From NCBI GenBank assembly GCA_020532365.1, contig JAJBBL010000077.1, positions 1 through 16,981 of the forward strand: a DNA stretch of 16,981 bases. The letters run 5' to 3'. Positions 1 through 7,900 of the stretch are shown here, piece by piece. Under the pieces are notes generated by a model. That model ran no database searches, had not been told where the DNA came from, and was given only the letters and a program-made list of their open reading frames with translations. Within the stretch, counting starts at the first letter, position 1; every line of letters begins with the position of its first letter. The translations under genes and the position numbers were made by a program. This DNA comes from Candidatus Cloacimonadota bacterium. GTDB taxonomy: Bacteria; Cloacimonadota; Cloacimonadia; Cloacimonadales; JAJBBL01.

Positions 1-2
1 GG

Positions 3-797
3 AGTGAAGCCGAAATAGCAGGGTATAGAGATGTGTTAAAAACAATCCATCAGTCCGCTCGTGAGATACCACTCACTACTAATGTAATAAAACAGTTTCA
101 TAGCGATATGATGCGCTATACTGATCGACCTGGTGGTGATTGGAAGTCTGTTAACAACAAAATTATCGAGCAATACACAAACGGTAGTATACGTGTCAGA
201 TTCGAGCCTGTTGAGCCTATAAAAGTAGATGAGATGATGAATAAATTAGTCCAAAACTATAACGACCAAATCGCTTTAGGAGACTATGATCCATTGATCT
301 TGATCCCTCTGTTTATCTTTGACTTCACCTGTATTCACCCCTTTAAAGATGGAAACGGACGAATCTCAAGACTGCTAACAATACTCCTCCTTTACCATCA
401 TAATTATGAGGCAGTTAGATACGTTAGCTTAGAGAAAATCATAGAGCAAACTAAAGAGTCTTACTACGAAACTTTAGAAGAATCATCCCACTCCTGGCAT
501 AGCCAAAACCATAATATCATACCCTTTTTAACATACTACCTGTCGACCTTCCTCTCTGCTTACGATGAATTCGAAAAAAGAGCTAATATCATCCAAAAAC
601 CGAGAGGGACTAAAACAGAGATGGTCATCAACGCTATAGAGAACTTCAAAGGGAACTTTTCTATCTCTGATGTTGAAAAAGCATGCCCGATTGTCGGACG
701 TGATATGATTAGAAAAGTGATGAACCAGATGCGTGATGATGGACTTATTGAAAACATCAGCAAAGGAAAGTACGCACAATGGGCTAAATTAAAGTAG
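3..797 (+). CDS. Fic family protein (adenylyltransferase-type), 5' end outside the window
   Basis: Fic proteins transfer AMP (sometimes another nucleotide part) to hydroxyl side chains of target proteins. The reading frame is open from base 3, and its first residues (SEAEIAGYRDVLKTIH) already match the conserved helix ahead of the Fic core. The GTG at 33 is therefore not the start and the gene begins upstream. The complete catalytic motif HPFKDGNGRISR lies at 336-371, with the catalytic His and the phosphate-binding GNGR loop intact. A GGDWKSVNN segment fits the flap that docks the target. The last 60 residues look like a winged helix (ISDVEKACPIVGRDMIRKVM), common at the C-terminus of stand-alone Fic proteins. 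If an N-terminal inhibitory helix exists it lies outside the window, so self-inhibition cannot be judged. The target is unknown. Confidence 0.93.
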   Translation, partial: SEAEIAGYRDVLKTIHQSAREIPLTTNVIKQFHSDMMRYTDRPGGDWKSVNNKIIEQYTNGSIRVRFEPVEPIKVDEMMNKLVQNYNDQIALGDYDPLILIPLFIFDFTCIHPFKDGNGRISRLLTILLLYHHNYEAVRYVSLEKIIEQTKESYYETLEESSHSWHSQNHNIIPFLTYYLSTFLSAYDEFEKRANIIQKPRGTKTEMVINAIENFKGNFSISDVEKACPIVGRDMIRKVMNQMRDDGLIENISKGKYAQWAKLK

Positions 798-871
798 CAC
801 TATAATAAATGACCTAAGCTATTGATAACATACACTTTATGAGTGGCCTAACATCGAATTATCAAAAGTTT

Positions 872-905
872 AATGTGGTACTGCAATACTATTCAATACC
901 ACATT
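872..905. repeat. Inverted repeat, 9-bp arms
   Basis: AATGTGGTA at 872-880 is perfectly complementary to TACCACATT at 897-905 across a 16-nt loop. It lies between the convergent ends of the Fic gene and the 332-residue gene. There is no run of T after it, so it is not a classical terminator. It could be an RNA processing or stabilising hairpin, or chance in an A/T-rich spacer. Confidence 0.4.
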
Positions 906-930
906 GAGCTAAATTAGTACTACATTAAAT

Positions 931-958
931 GTATGGGGCGAACAAGCCCGCCCCATAC
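931..958. terminator. G/C-rich hairpin between convergent genes
   Basis: GTATGGGGCG (931-940) pairs perfectly with CGCCCCATAC (949-958) around the loop AACAAGCC. The stem can extend by two pairs including one wobble. It sits 12 bp beyond the stop of the minus-strand gene ending at 971 and downstream of the Fic gene, so it could serve both. No clean T-run follows on either strand (minus strand continues ATTTAATG), so termination is probable rather than certain. Confidence 0.5.
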
Positions 959-970
959 GTGACATTTCGG

Positions 971-1969
971 CTACATTGTAAATGGATTTGGTATTTCTAC
1001 TGGAAACTCTAAGTCTTTCTTTTCTCTCCGTGAGATTTTGGACTTCAATTTCTTTGCTACACCTTTTACTGCGTCAGATGCGTCGGAGCTCAAGATTCTA
1101 TCACATTCTTTTATGTATGACGAATAGATCTTAAAAGGAGATTTTATTGAAGACACCTGTTGATAAAAGGGATTAGGTGTCATTATCATCTTAACTATCT
1201 GATTACCAGTGGAATAAGGCAATAGTCTATCAAACAAGAGATCTAAGTTTAAGATATAGTGTTGTGAAATCTCACAGTGTGATTCCAGTACATGCATAAA
1301 AGCCGACAAAGGGATCAATTCATACTTACCATCTTCAGCAGTACCTTTAAGTATCTCTATCATAAAATCGTATGTCTCCTGCATATCATTTCGAGTATCG
1401 CCAAGCTTATACTTCTCTTTCAATACTGCGATAGTTATCTTTAACACTATAACTTGAGAGATTAGGTACACCAATTCTTTCTCATCTTCGACATTAAAAG
1501 GCTTCTTGATATCTTTCTCAGAATCCTCTATGACTATTTTTAACATCTTTCTGGTTTGTTTGTATCGGTGCTCCTTCTCCTCATTTTTCGATCCTTCTAT
1601 CTCAGGTTCGTGATGAAGAAATACGAGCAGCTGGTCGCAGAGAGAGGCTATGTCCATATCTTCGAAGTATAACTTAGTGTATTCCGTAAATGCTCTGTCG
1701 AGTTTTCCCTTTAAAAGCAGTTTAGGTACTTTCTCATCAGGGTAGAGATCTTCCGCCATATCAACAAACCCTTTATACCTATTCTTAATCTCATCTACCA
1801 ACGGCAGAATTATTTCCTTCGGATAGCTAAACATTGCTAAATAAATGGCGTAAACTAAGTAATAGTAATAATCCTCCAGAGATCTATATGATACATCTCT
1901 TGCTTTTTGGCGTTCTAACCATTCGTTCCAAGTCATTACATTACATATCTTCATAAGATTACTGCTCAT
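971..1969 (-). CDS. Protein of unknown function, 332 residues, soluble and helical
   Basis: I do not recognise this protein. The start is well supported: AAGGAG followed by ATTAAA precedes the ATG at 1969. The sequence is rich in Lys, Glu, Leu and Ile and looks mostly alpha-helical. It has no signal peptide, no clear membrane span, no Cys pair suggesting metal binding, and no nucleotide-binding loop. A tyrosine-rich stretch (DYYYYLVYAIYLAMF, near residues 33-47) may form part of the hydrophobic core. A strongly charged middle (about residues 125-165) could be a linker or coiled coil. The C-terminus ends in a Lys/Arg-rich segment followed by EFPVEIPNPF. It stands alone, convergent with the Fic gene and divergent from the VanZ-like gene. 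It is a full-length, intact frame with codon use similar to its neighbours. Confidence 0.8.
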   Translation of the reverse strand: MSSNLMKICNVMTWNEWLERQKARDVSYRSLEDYYYYLVYAIYLAMFSYPKEIILPLVDEIKNRYKGFVDMAEDLYPDEKVPKLLLKGKLDRAFTEYTKLYFEDMDIASLCDQLLVFLHHEPEIEGSKNEEKEHRYKQTRKMLKIVIEDSEKDIKKPFNVEDEKELVYLISQVIVLKITIAVLKEKYKLGDTRNDMQETYDFMIEILKGTAEDGKYELIPLSAFMHVLESHCEISQHYILNLDLLFDRLLPYSTGNQIVKMIMTPNPFYQQVSSIKSPFKIYSSYIKECDRILSSDASDAVKGVAKKLKSKISRREKKDLEFPVEIPNPFTM

Positions 1970-2107
1970 TTTAATCTCCTTAGCTTTACTGAAATTTTCC
2001 CAATAATTTTGATACCCTATACTGTAGGCTAAGAGAAAATAAGCTTAGTTCTACGCAAGTAAAAAAACGATTTATTTCGTATACATTGGGCAAAAAGTAT
2101 GCCGGTG

Positions 2108-2139
2108 GTATTCAAACGAGTAGACTGAATACTTTTTTT
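2108..2139 (+). terminator. Hairpin plus T7 run in an intergenic region; possible end of a small RNA
   Basis: GTATTCA (2108-2114) and TGAATAC (2126-2132) form a perfect 7-bp stem followed at once by seven T (2133-2139), the form of an intrinsic terminator on the plus strand. An alternative pairing, AAAAAGTAT (2092-2100) with ATACTTTTT (2129-2137), uses some of the same bases, so two exclusive folds are possible. No annotated plus-strand gene ends just upstream. The T-rich arms would also work in part on the minus strand. It lies in the 294-bp spacer 1970-2263 between two divergent genes. Confidence 0.4.
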
Positions 2140-2170
2140 GTGGTATCTCCAAACTGAGCTAACAAATCAG

Positions 2171-2201
2171 TTGACAGGTACGTTGCTTTAGGCAATATAA
2201 T
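2171..2201 (+). promoter_or_regulatory. Sigma-70-type promoter of the VanZ-like gene
   Basis: A perfect -35 box TTGACA (2171-2176) and a perfect -10 box TATAAT (2196-2201) are separated by 19 bp, two more than ideal. The nested AATATA at 2194-2199 would give a 17-bp spacer. Transcription would begin near 2208, leaving a leader of about 55 nt before the ATG at 2264. Confidence 0.6.
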
Positions 2202-2263
2202 TTCATCAATAATAAGCACTTAAAAAGCTTTTATAAATGAGGAGATTGAGGTTGGTTGGTTAG

Positions 2264-2650
2264 ATGAAAAACTTTGTGCAGAGAAGGATTGGACAGATAT
2301 TCATTGGATATAGCTTATTGGTTTTAATAGTTGCGGTACTGCCTACTAATTCTACAGGACATAGAATCGATCGTGTACACCTTGGTACCTTTAGGCTCGA
2401 CCACCTTATCCATACTGCTCAGTTTCTCGTCTGGGGGATTATTGCCTGGATGTATATCGAAATAAAACAGACAGATAAGAAAAGGATTACAAACATCTTC
2501 GTTATTGGATTAATCTTAGCAATCTGCTCAGAGTTAGTGCAGAAATGGCTTCCTTATAGAGGGTACGGTCTTTACGATTTACTCGGAAATGTGTCTGGAG
2601 TAGTTCTTGCTCTACTCGGTGGCATATTAGTAAAGGTTGTCAGGAAGTGA
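2264..2650 (+). CDS. VanZ-like integral membrane protein
   Basis: This small protein of 128 residues has four likely membrane helices (about 10-27, 46-64, 76-92 and 102-125). It carries the family marks of VanZ-like proteins: a DHLIHTAQFLVWG helix near residue 46, and SELVQKWLPYRGYGLYDLL near 88-106, where an acidic residue, Gln, Pro-x-R and a late Asp are conserved. VanZ gives low-level teicoplanin resistance in enterococci by an unclear mechanism. Most stand-alone homologues have no known role, so the resistance label should not be transferred. An in-frame stop (2261-2263) directly precedes the ATG, so no longer start exists. GAGG at 2248-2251 is a rather distant ribosome binding site. Nitroreductase and dapD follow on the same strand after 104 bp. 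Confidence 0.8.
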   Translation: MKNFVQRRIGQIFIGYSLLVLIVAVLPTNSTGHRIDRVHLGTFRLDHLIHTAQFLVWGIIAWMYIEIKQTDKKRITNIFVIGLILAICSELVQKWLPYRGYGLYDLLGNVSGVVLALLGGILVKVVRK

Positions 2651-2698
2651 GGTAGCTTAGCCGTTTTTTTGAAAAACCTTCTCTCAAACTTAGTTTTC

Positions 2699-2729
2699 AT
2701 TAGGTTATTAGCCTAATCTCGCTTATATT
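2699..2729 (+). promoter_or_regulatory. Possible promoter with overlapping dyad upstream of the nitroreductase gene
   Basis: An inverted repeat ATTAGG (2699-2704) / CCTAAT (2712-2717) with a 7-nt centre lies just ahead of a -10-like TATATT (2724-2729). With 17-bp spacing the -35 would be TAGGTT (2701-2706), inside the left arm, so a bound regulator would cover it. The -35 match to consensus is poor, so both promoter and operator are tentative. Confidence 0.3.
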
Positions 2730-2754
2730 AAGATAAAACACCTGGAGGATATTA

Positions 2755-3309
2755 ATGGAATTACAAGTAGCATTGGAAAAACGAAGAGCATATCGCAGCC
2801 TTGCCCCTGTAACTATTACCAACAACGATATAGAACAGCTTGCAAAAGCTGCACAACTTGCCCCTTCCTGTTTCAATAAACAGCCGTGGCGTTTTATTTT
2901 TATTAGAGATGAATCTGTTTTGAAAGAATTACATTCAGCCCTATCTAAAGGGAATGAGTGGATCCATAAAGCATCGATGATGATAGCTGTCTTTAGTAAG
3001 AAAGAGTTCGATTGCACGCTCTCAGATCGCGAATACTACCTCTTCGATACAGGTATGGCTTCCGCTATTCTGATGCTGAAAGCTACCGAGTTAGGGCTCG
3101 TGGCTCACCCTATCGCTGGATATAATCAGAAAAAAGCAAAAGAAATATTGGGTATACCTGAGGACTTGAAACTCATCACCTTCATAAATGTCGGTAAACT
3201 TAGCGACTGTCTCGATGAGAGCCTAAACGAGCGACAGATTGAAGAGGAAAAACAGAGACCTAAAAGAGATGAACTCAGTGAGTTTATTTATTATGATAAA
3301 TATAGTTGA
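2755..3309 (+). CDS. Nitroreductase family protein (FMN-dependent oxidoreductase)
   Basis: The protein is 184 residues, normal for the smaller members of this flavoenzyme family. These work as dimers with FMN and use NAD(P)H to reduce nitroaromatics, quinones or unknown physiological substrates. Visible marks are the FMN-phosphate-binding RRAYRS near residue 10, APSCFNKQPWRF at 36-47, the central helix GMASAILMLKATELGL at 100-115 followed by AHPIAGYN, and the typical C-terminal RPKRDELSEF segment. GGAGG with seven bases before the ATG supports the start. The stop is 17 bp ahead of the dapD ATG, so the two are probably co-transcribed. No Fe-S or other added domain is present. The natural substrate cannot be read from the sequence. 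Confidence 0.9.
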   Translation: MELQVALEKRRAYRSLAPVTITNNDIEQLAKAAQLAPSCFNKQPWRFIFIRDESVLKELHSALSKGNEWIHKASMMIAVFSKKEFDCTLSDREYYLFDTGMASAILMLKATELGLVAHPIAGYNQKKAKEILGIPEDLKLITFINVGKLSDCLDESLNERQIEEEKQRPKRDELSEFIYYDKYS

Positions 3310-3326
3310 GAATTGGAGTGACAAAG

Positions 3327-4142
3327 ATGACTATGCAGGCACAAATCGAAAAAGCATTCGATAAGAAAGAGGGGTATACAACAGAAGATTATAAACTCTT
3401 CGAAGATTTCAGAGACCTTCTCGATAAAGGTAAAATTAGAGCAGCAGAGAAGATAGATGGTCGCTGGGGGGTGAACCTCTGGGTGAAAAAAGGGATCCTG
3501 TTAGGCTTCCGATTAGGGGTAACTACCCAACTGGAATGGTCTGAACAAAAGAAGTTTTACGATAAAGATACCTACCCCGAGAAAAGGTTCGGACTTGAGA
3601 ATGAGGTCAGAATTGTACCTGGCGGATCATCCGTGAGGAGTGGTGCTTATATCGGCAAAAACGTGACCATTATGCCACCCTCCTATGCAAATGTCGGTGC
3701 TTATGTTGATGATGGTTCAATGCTTGATTCCCATTCATTAGTCGGTAGCTGCGCCCAGATCGGCAAGCGGGTACATATCAGTGCAGGCGTAATGATAGGT
3801 GGCGTCTTAGAGCCTATCGGTAACAACCCTGTGATTGTTGAAGATGATGTGTTTATTGGTGGTAACTGCGGAGTCTATGAAGGGGTAATCATCAGCGAAA
3901 GGGCAGTGCTCGCAGCAGGTGTGATCCTAACCTCGTCGACTCGCGTCTTTGACGCTACAAAAGAGGAATACTTACCACAGATAAAGGGTGAGTCTCTAAT
4001 CATCCCCCCTGAAGCTGTTATAGTGCCTGGGAGTCGCACATTAGAAAAGTTTCCCGAGATCTCGCTTTATACCCCGGTAATTGTCAAATATCGTGATTCA
4101 AAGACCGATACTTCGGTTACTTTAGAAGATTGGCTGAGGTAG
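3327..4142 (+). CDS. dapD: 2,3,4,5-tetrahydropyridine-2,6-dicarboxylate N-succinyltransferase
   Basis: DapD transfers a succinyl group from succinyl-CoA to tetrahydrodipicolinate in the succinylase branch of meso-diaminopimelate and lysine synthesis, so it serves cell-wall and lysine supply in the cytoplasm. From ATG 3327 the protein has 271 residues, close to the Escherichia coli enzyme (274). The N-terminal helical domain (about 1-100) is followed by a left-handed beta-helix of hexapeptide repeats (about 100-235). The family hallmark GGVLEPIGNNPVIVEDDVF lies at 158-176, then IGGNCGVYEGVII. The chosen ATG has GGAG eight bases upstream. A longer in-frame TTG at 3306 overlaps the nitroreductase stop and lacks a site of its own. 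No other dap gene is in the window. Confidence 0.96.
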   Translation: MTMQAQIEKAFDKKEGYTTEDYKLFEDFRDLLDKGKIRAAEKIDGRWGVNLWVKKGILLGFRLGVTTQLEWSEQKKFYDKDTYPEKRFGLENEVRIVPGGSSVRSGAYIGKNVTIMPPSYANVGAYVDDGSMLDSHSLVGSCAQIGKRVHISAGVMIGGVLEPIGNNPVIVEDDVFIGGNCGVYEGVIISERAVLAAGVILTSSTRVFDATKEEYLPQIKGESLIIPPEAVIVPGSRTLEKFPEISLYTPVIVKYRDSKTDTSVTLEDWLR

Positions 4143-4165
4143 GGGCGGATTAACCCCTACCTTTT
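4137..4165 (+). terminator. Intrinsic terminator of the nitroreductase-dapD unit
   Basis: AGGTAGGGG (4137-4145) pairs perfectly with CCCCTACCT (4154-4162) around an 8-nt loop and runs into TTTT (4162-4165). The left arm contains the last codons and the TAG stop of dapD, so the gene and its terminator overlap. Confidence 0.85.
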
Positions 4166-4176
4166 CATACTAAACA

Positions 4177-4764
4177 CTATTTAACTTTATAGTCTACCTT
4201 GACCTCGCTTTGAATACGGTCGCGCTCTGACTGCTCTATCTTAAGCTTATCAGCAATTAGCTCTATAGCTTTCTGTGTCGGCTCGTTTAACACCTTGTCA
4301 GCATAGCCAACTATGTAGCTTAGCCTTAAAAGGTAGTTCCTTTTGAACGGGTTCTTTCCGTAAATCATATTTACAACCCTAACTATTTCATCGAGATGAA
4401 ATTTACCTGCTTTAATCTCCTCTTCAATCTTTTTAAAAATAGTGTCGATTATTTCACGATCAGAAGTACCGAAGTTTTCTGATAACTCTTCGTATTCATA
4501 ACTCCTTTGTCCGAGCTGGATTATCATCTCGTCAACCAACCTCTTCTTTTCCTGAGGAGAGCTCTCGCCATCGGCCAGTGATACGTAAATGGCTAAGTAC
4601 ATAGCACTCGAAACAAAACAAAAGTCATTATACTCTTTTCTTTCTTGGTCGTTGCTGGGTACAAATACCCGCTTCTCATAAAAATCTTCTAAGAAGTTTT
4701 TGTCTGACAACTTTTCTGCAGCAAAGTTTACGCTGTTACCTAAGCTTTTTGACCATCTTGCCAT
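4177..4764 (-). CDS. TerB-like domain protein, 195 residues
   Basis: The sequence resembles the TerB/DjlA-N all-helical domain. LAIYVSLADGESSPQEKKRL (58-77) has the acidic A-D-G-E-x-S-P-x-E signature. LRLSYIVGYADKVLNEPTQ (146-164) then IELIADKLKI has the second helical half of the fold, where small acidic residues face each other. TerB proteins are linked to tellurite and other stress responses and may bind metal, but many members are untested and no other ter genes are here. AAGGAGG stands six bases before the ATG at 4764. There is no signal peptide or membrane segment. It is transcribed away from the C25 peptidase gene and converges on dapD, so it appears to be a one-gene unit. The family assignment rests on pattern only. 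Confidence 0.6.
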   Translation of the reverse strand: MARWSKSLGNSVNFAAEKLSDKNFLEDFYEKRVFVPSNDQERKEYNDFCFVSSAMYLAIYVSLADGESSPQEKKRLVDEMIIQLGQRSYEYEELSENFGTSDREIIDTIFKKIEEEIKAGKFHLDEIVRVVNMIYGKNPFKRNYLLRLSYIVGYADKVLNEPTQKAIELIADKLKIEQSERDRIQSEVKVDYKVK

Positions 4765-4965
4765 CTTAATCCTCCTTTTTAAAATAGAGTTCTTTTTTTA
4801 TTTATCTTCTTCTACTAAAAACTAAGCGTACATTGTGAATGAAGCAAGTTTTTTATTCAAATTAAGCTTATTTCTGGCATTTTTTAGCAGCCGAGCGGAG
4901 CGTTTTTCCTTGACGTCTTTTCAGTCTTATATCTCGGTATGACATCCTATTTGAAATGAGGGCTT
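4765..4965. other. Divergent spacer between the TerB-like and C25 peptidase genes
   Basis: This 201-bp A/T-rich spacer must hold promoters for both directions. TTGACG at 4911-4916 resembles a plus-strand -35 box, but no good -10 lies at the usual distance. I see no convincing hairpin or operator. GAGGG at 4958-4962 is a short-spaced ribosome binding site for the peptidase. Confidence 0.35.
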
Positions 4966-7900
4966 ATGAAACAGAAAACAATATTACTTATACTTATAAA
5001 CTTGATAGCTGTAGGCGCTTTTGCTCTACTTAGCTATGATATAGAAATGCCAGAACCATTTGTGAGAGGGGATGTTATCGACAACCAACTCCCCAAAACA
5101 TATAACCCCGGAGAACCTGGAATACCCTACAAAAGTATTAAAATCCTACTCCCACAAGGGGAAAGATATGTCGATACGAAGGTTACTTTCACCTCATTAA
5201 GAATGATCGATAACATCTATATCGATTACGTCCAAGAGCCGTTACCTATCTCACAAAGCAACTGGAGTACTACTCAACGTAATGAAAACATTTACAATAG
5301 AAATGAGTTTTACCCCTATAAGGATTTTGATGTTGTCGGAGTACAACGTAAGAATGGGTACGACATTCTGATGCTGAACGTCTACCCATATAAATATAAT
5401 CCAGTCACCTCTACCCTATCTTGGCACGAAAGCTTTAATATTGAGATTGAAACTAAAGTGGATGATGAACTGGCTTACCAACAGAATCGTTTTCTGGTTA
5501 ACAGTAACCGGATACAACAGAGCGTGGCGAGATTAGTACATAACCCCGAACTACTCAACAGCTATGCCAAAACTAACCTCCGACATAGCCCAATACTTCC
5601 TAAGTTAGATGAACCGTACCAGATGATCGTCATCTCAAGCAGAGAAAAAGAAGAGGTCTTTGAAGAGTATATCGAATGGAGAACAGATAAGGGCATAACT
5701 ACAGGTTTCTTCACCACTCAAGATATCTATGAACTGTATGAAGGGGATAACAGACCTGAGCAAATCAGAAACTTTATCATCGATGCTTATCTCGCGTACG
5801 CCCAAACTGAAACTCCACTCGAATACGTTATCTTAGGTGGAGACGCTAAAATAATCCCTATCCGCGGAATGTATGGAAAGGTTGGCAAGACAGTCGATAG
5901 AGCTATGCCGGCTGACATCTACTACAGTAATTTAGATGGGGACTGGGATGCCAATGGTAATGGTATTTACGGCGAAGAAGATGATAAAATTGATCTTTTT
6001 GCTGAGGTGGCATTAGGACGAATACCAGCTAATAGCGACTCGCAGTTCAGAAACTTTTTCCACAAAAACTATTATTACGTTGAAAACAATACTTATAGTA
6101 ACGACATCGTCTGTATGATCGGAGAGAAGTTAGACGAAAACCCTACATACGGTGGTGACTATAAAGATGATATTATTCCGCTAATACCCGACAAATATAA
6201 GATTAAAACCCTCTACGAAAGAGATGAAACATTCAGTAGTAACGCAGTTGTTGACGCTATAAATAGTGGAATAGGAATCATCAACCATATTGGACACTCT
6301 TTCTTCAGTTTAGTTTTCGGACTCAACAACTCCCGCATCTATAGTCTTAAAAATAGTGAATATGGATTTGCATACACTCAAGGCTGCTATCCTGCTGCTT
6401 TCGACCCTGCAACCAGTCAAGAAAGTGGATGTGTCGGACAAAACCTCACTATTGCCAAAGGTGGACTGTTTGCCTTTATCGGGAATACACGCTATGGATG
6501 GTATATGCCAGGGAGCACCCAAGGTCCATCTCAAGCATTTGATATCACTTTCTTCCAAGGACTTTATGATGAAAATATAAGAGAACTTGGCCATACTATG
6601 AACTACTCGAAAGAGGAGCTTGCTGAAATTGCAGCCACTAATGATGTAATGCGCTGGGTTTATTACGTGTTAGTGCTCTTTGGAGACCCGTCTATCGCAG
6701 TTAAGTCACCGTTTGGTGAATACCCTTACGTCGAGCCTACTGATATTGTCGTTAGCGATGTTGAAGGGGATAATGACGGATACCCCAATCCAGGCGAAAC
6801 TATCGAGGTATTTGTAGAACTTGGAGTAGACGATGATTGGGGCGATGCTTACGACGTGAAAGCAAAAGTATTCTCTAACGAGCCCTACTTTGATATAATT
6901 AAAGATGCGGTAGAATACGGTGTCATACTACGTGGCGAAACAAAAGTTAATGAAAATGAGCCGTTTCTGATTGAAATCAGTGAAAATACCCCACTAAAAG
7001 ACTTTGTGCTTAACCTGGAACTCTCAGCCGTCGGAGCTCAAAATACGAGCTTTACTTCTGTGTATTACTTTACTGTTCCGGTTACACTTATCCAGAATAA
7101 TTGGCCTTGGAGATCAGACTTTCCGATAACTGCTTCACCTGTGTTTACCCAACTAAATGGAGAGACCGATAAACAGCTCATAGTAGTAGATGATATCGGA
7201 AACATAAACTTTTTAGATAGCGACGGTAACCCTACTCAAGATGAAATTGTTAGCGAACAAACACTCTGGAGAAGCTTTGCAGTAGGTAAACTTAACAACG
7301 AAAATGAAAAAAACATTGTGCTTGCCAGTAGAAAGGAGAAAGTTCTCGCTATATCTGCATCTGGTGACACTACTTTTGTCTTTGATCTGTGTGGAGAGCA
7401 GGTGCTCACACCAATCCTGGCAGACCTTAACGGAGACGGGAATAACGAAATTATCAGCTTTGGAATAGATAAGCACTTATACGTTCTCGATACGAATGGC
7501 GATTTGATGCCAGGCTTCCCTGTTGTACTACCACAAACTGCACTCGCTGACCTCGGAGTCGCCGACCTCAATGATGACGGATTTAAGGAGATATTGATCG
7601 GCACACTCGACAGAAAACTATACGCTATCGATTATAGAGGCAACGCTCTTGATGGTTTCCCTGTTGATTTACCGTCAAGCATCACTACGGCTCCAACTAT
7701 ACTTAATAACAAAAGCATTGCTGTGTTTACCTCAAATAGTCAACTACTACTGATATCTAATGAAGGGAAAATTCTTTTCGAAAGAGAAATACCGGGAAGA
7801 GTCTCAGGGGAGATTATAGCTGGAGATTTCAATAATAGTGAAGAGCTGCAACTCGCTTTCGTAACTAATAAAGGTGAAGTGTATATCGTCAAACAAGATG

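Noticed and set aside
2018..2139. Known riboswitch in the spacer ahead of the VanZ-like gene
   Set aside because: I could not match the conserved cores of the common classes I know (for example cyclic-di-GMP, fluoride, SAM). The hairpins are short and the terminator precedes, rather than follows, the gene's promoter.
2264..2650. Glycopeptide resistance gene
   Set aside because: VanZ-like proteins are widespread without vanA-type clusters; no vanH, vanA, vanX or regulator is present.
3306..3326. Longer TTG start for dapD
   Set aside because: The ATG at 3327 has GGAG at proper spacing and gives the normal family length; the TTG overlaps the nitroreductase stop and has no site of its own.
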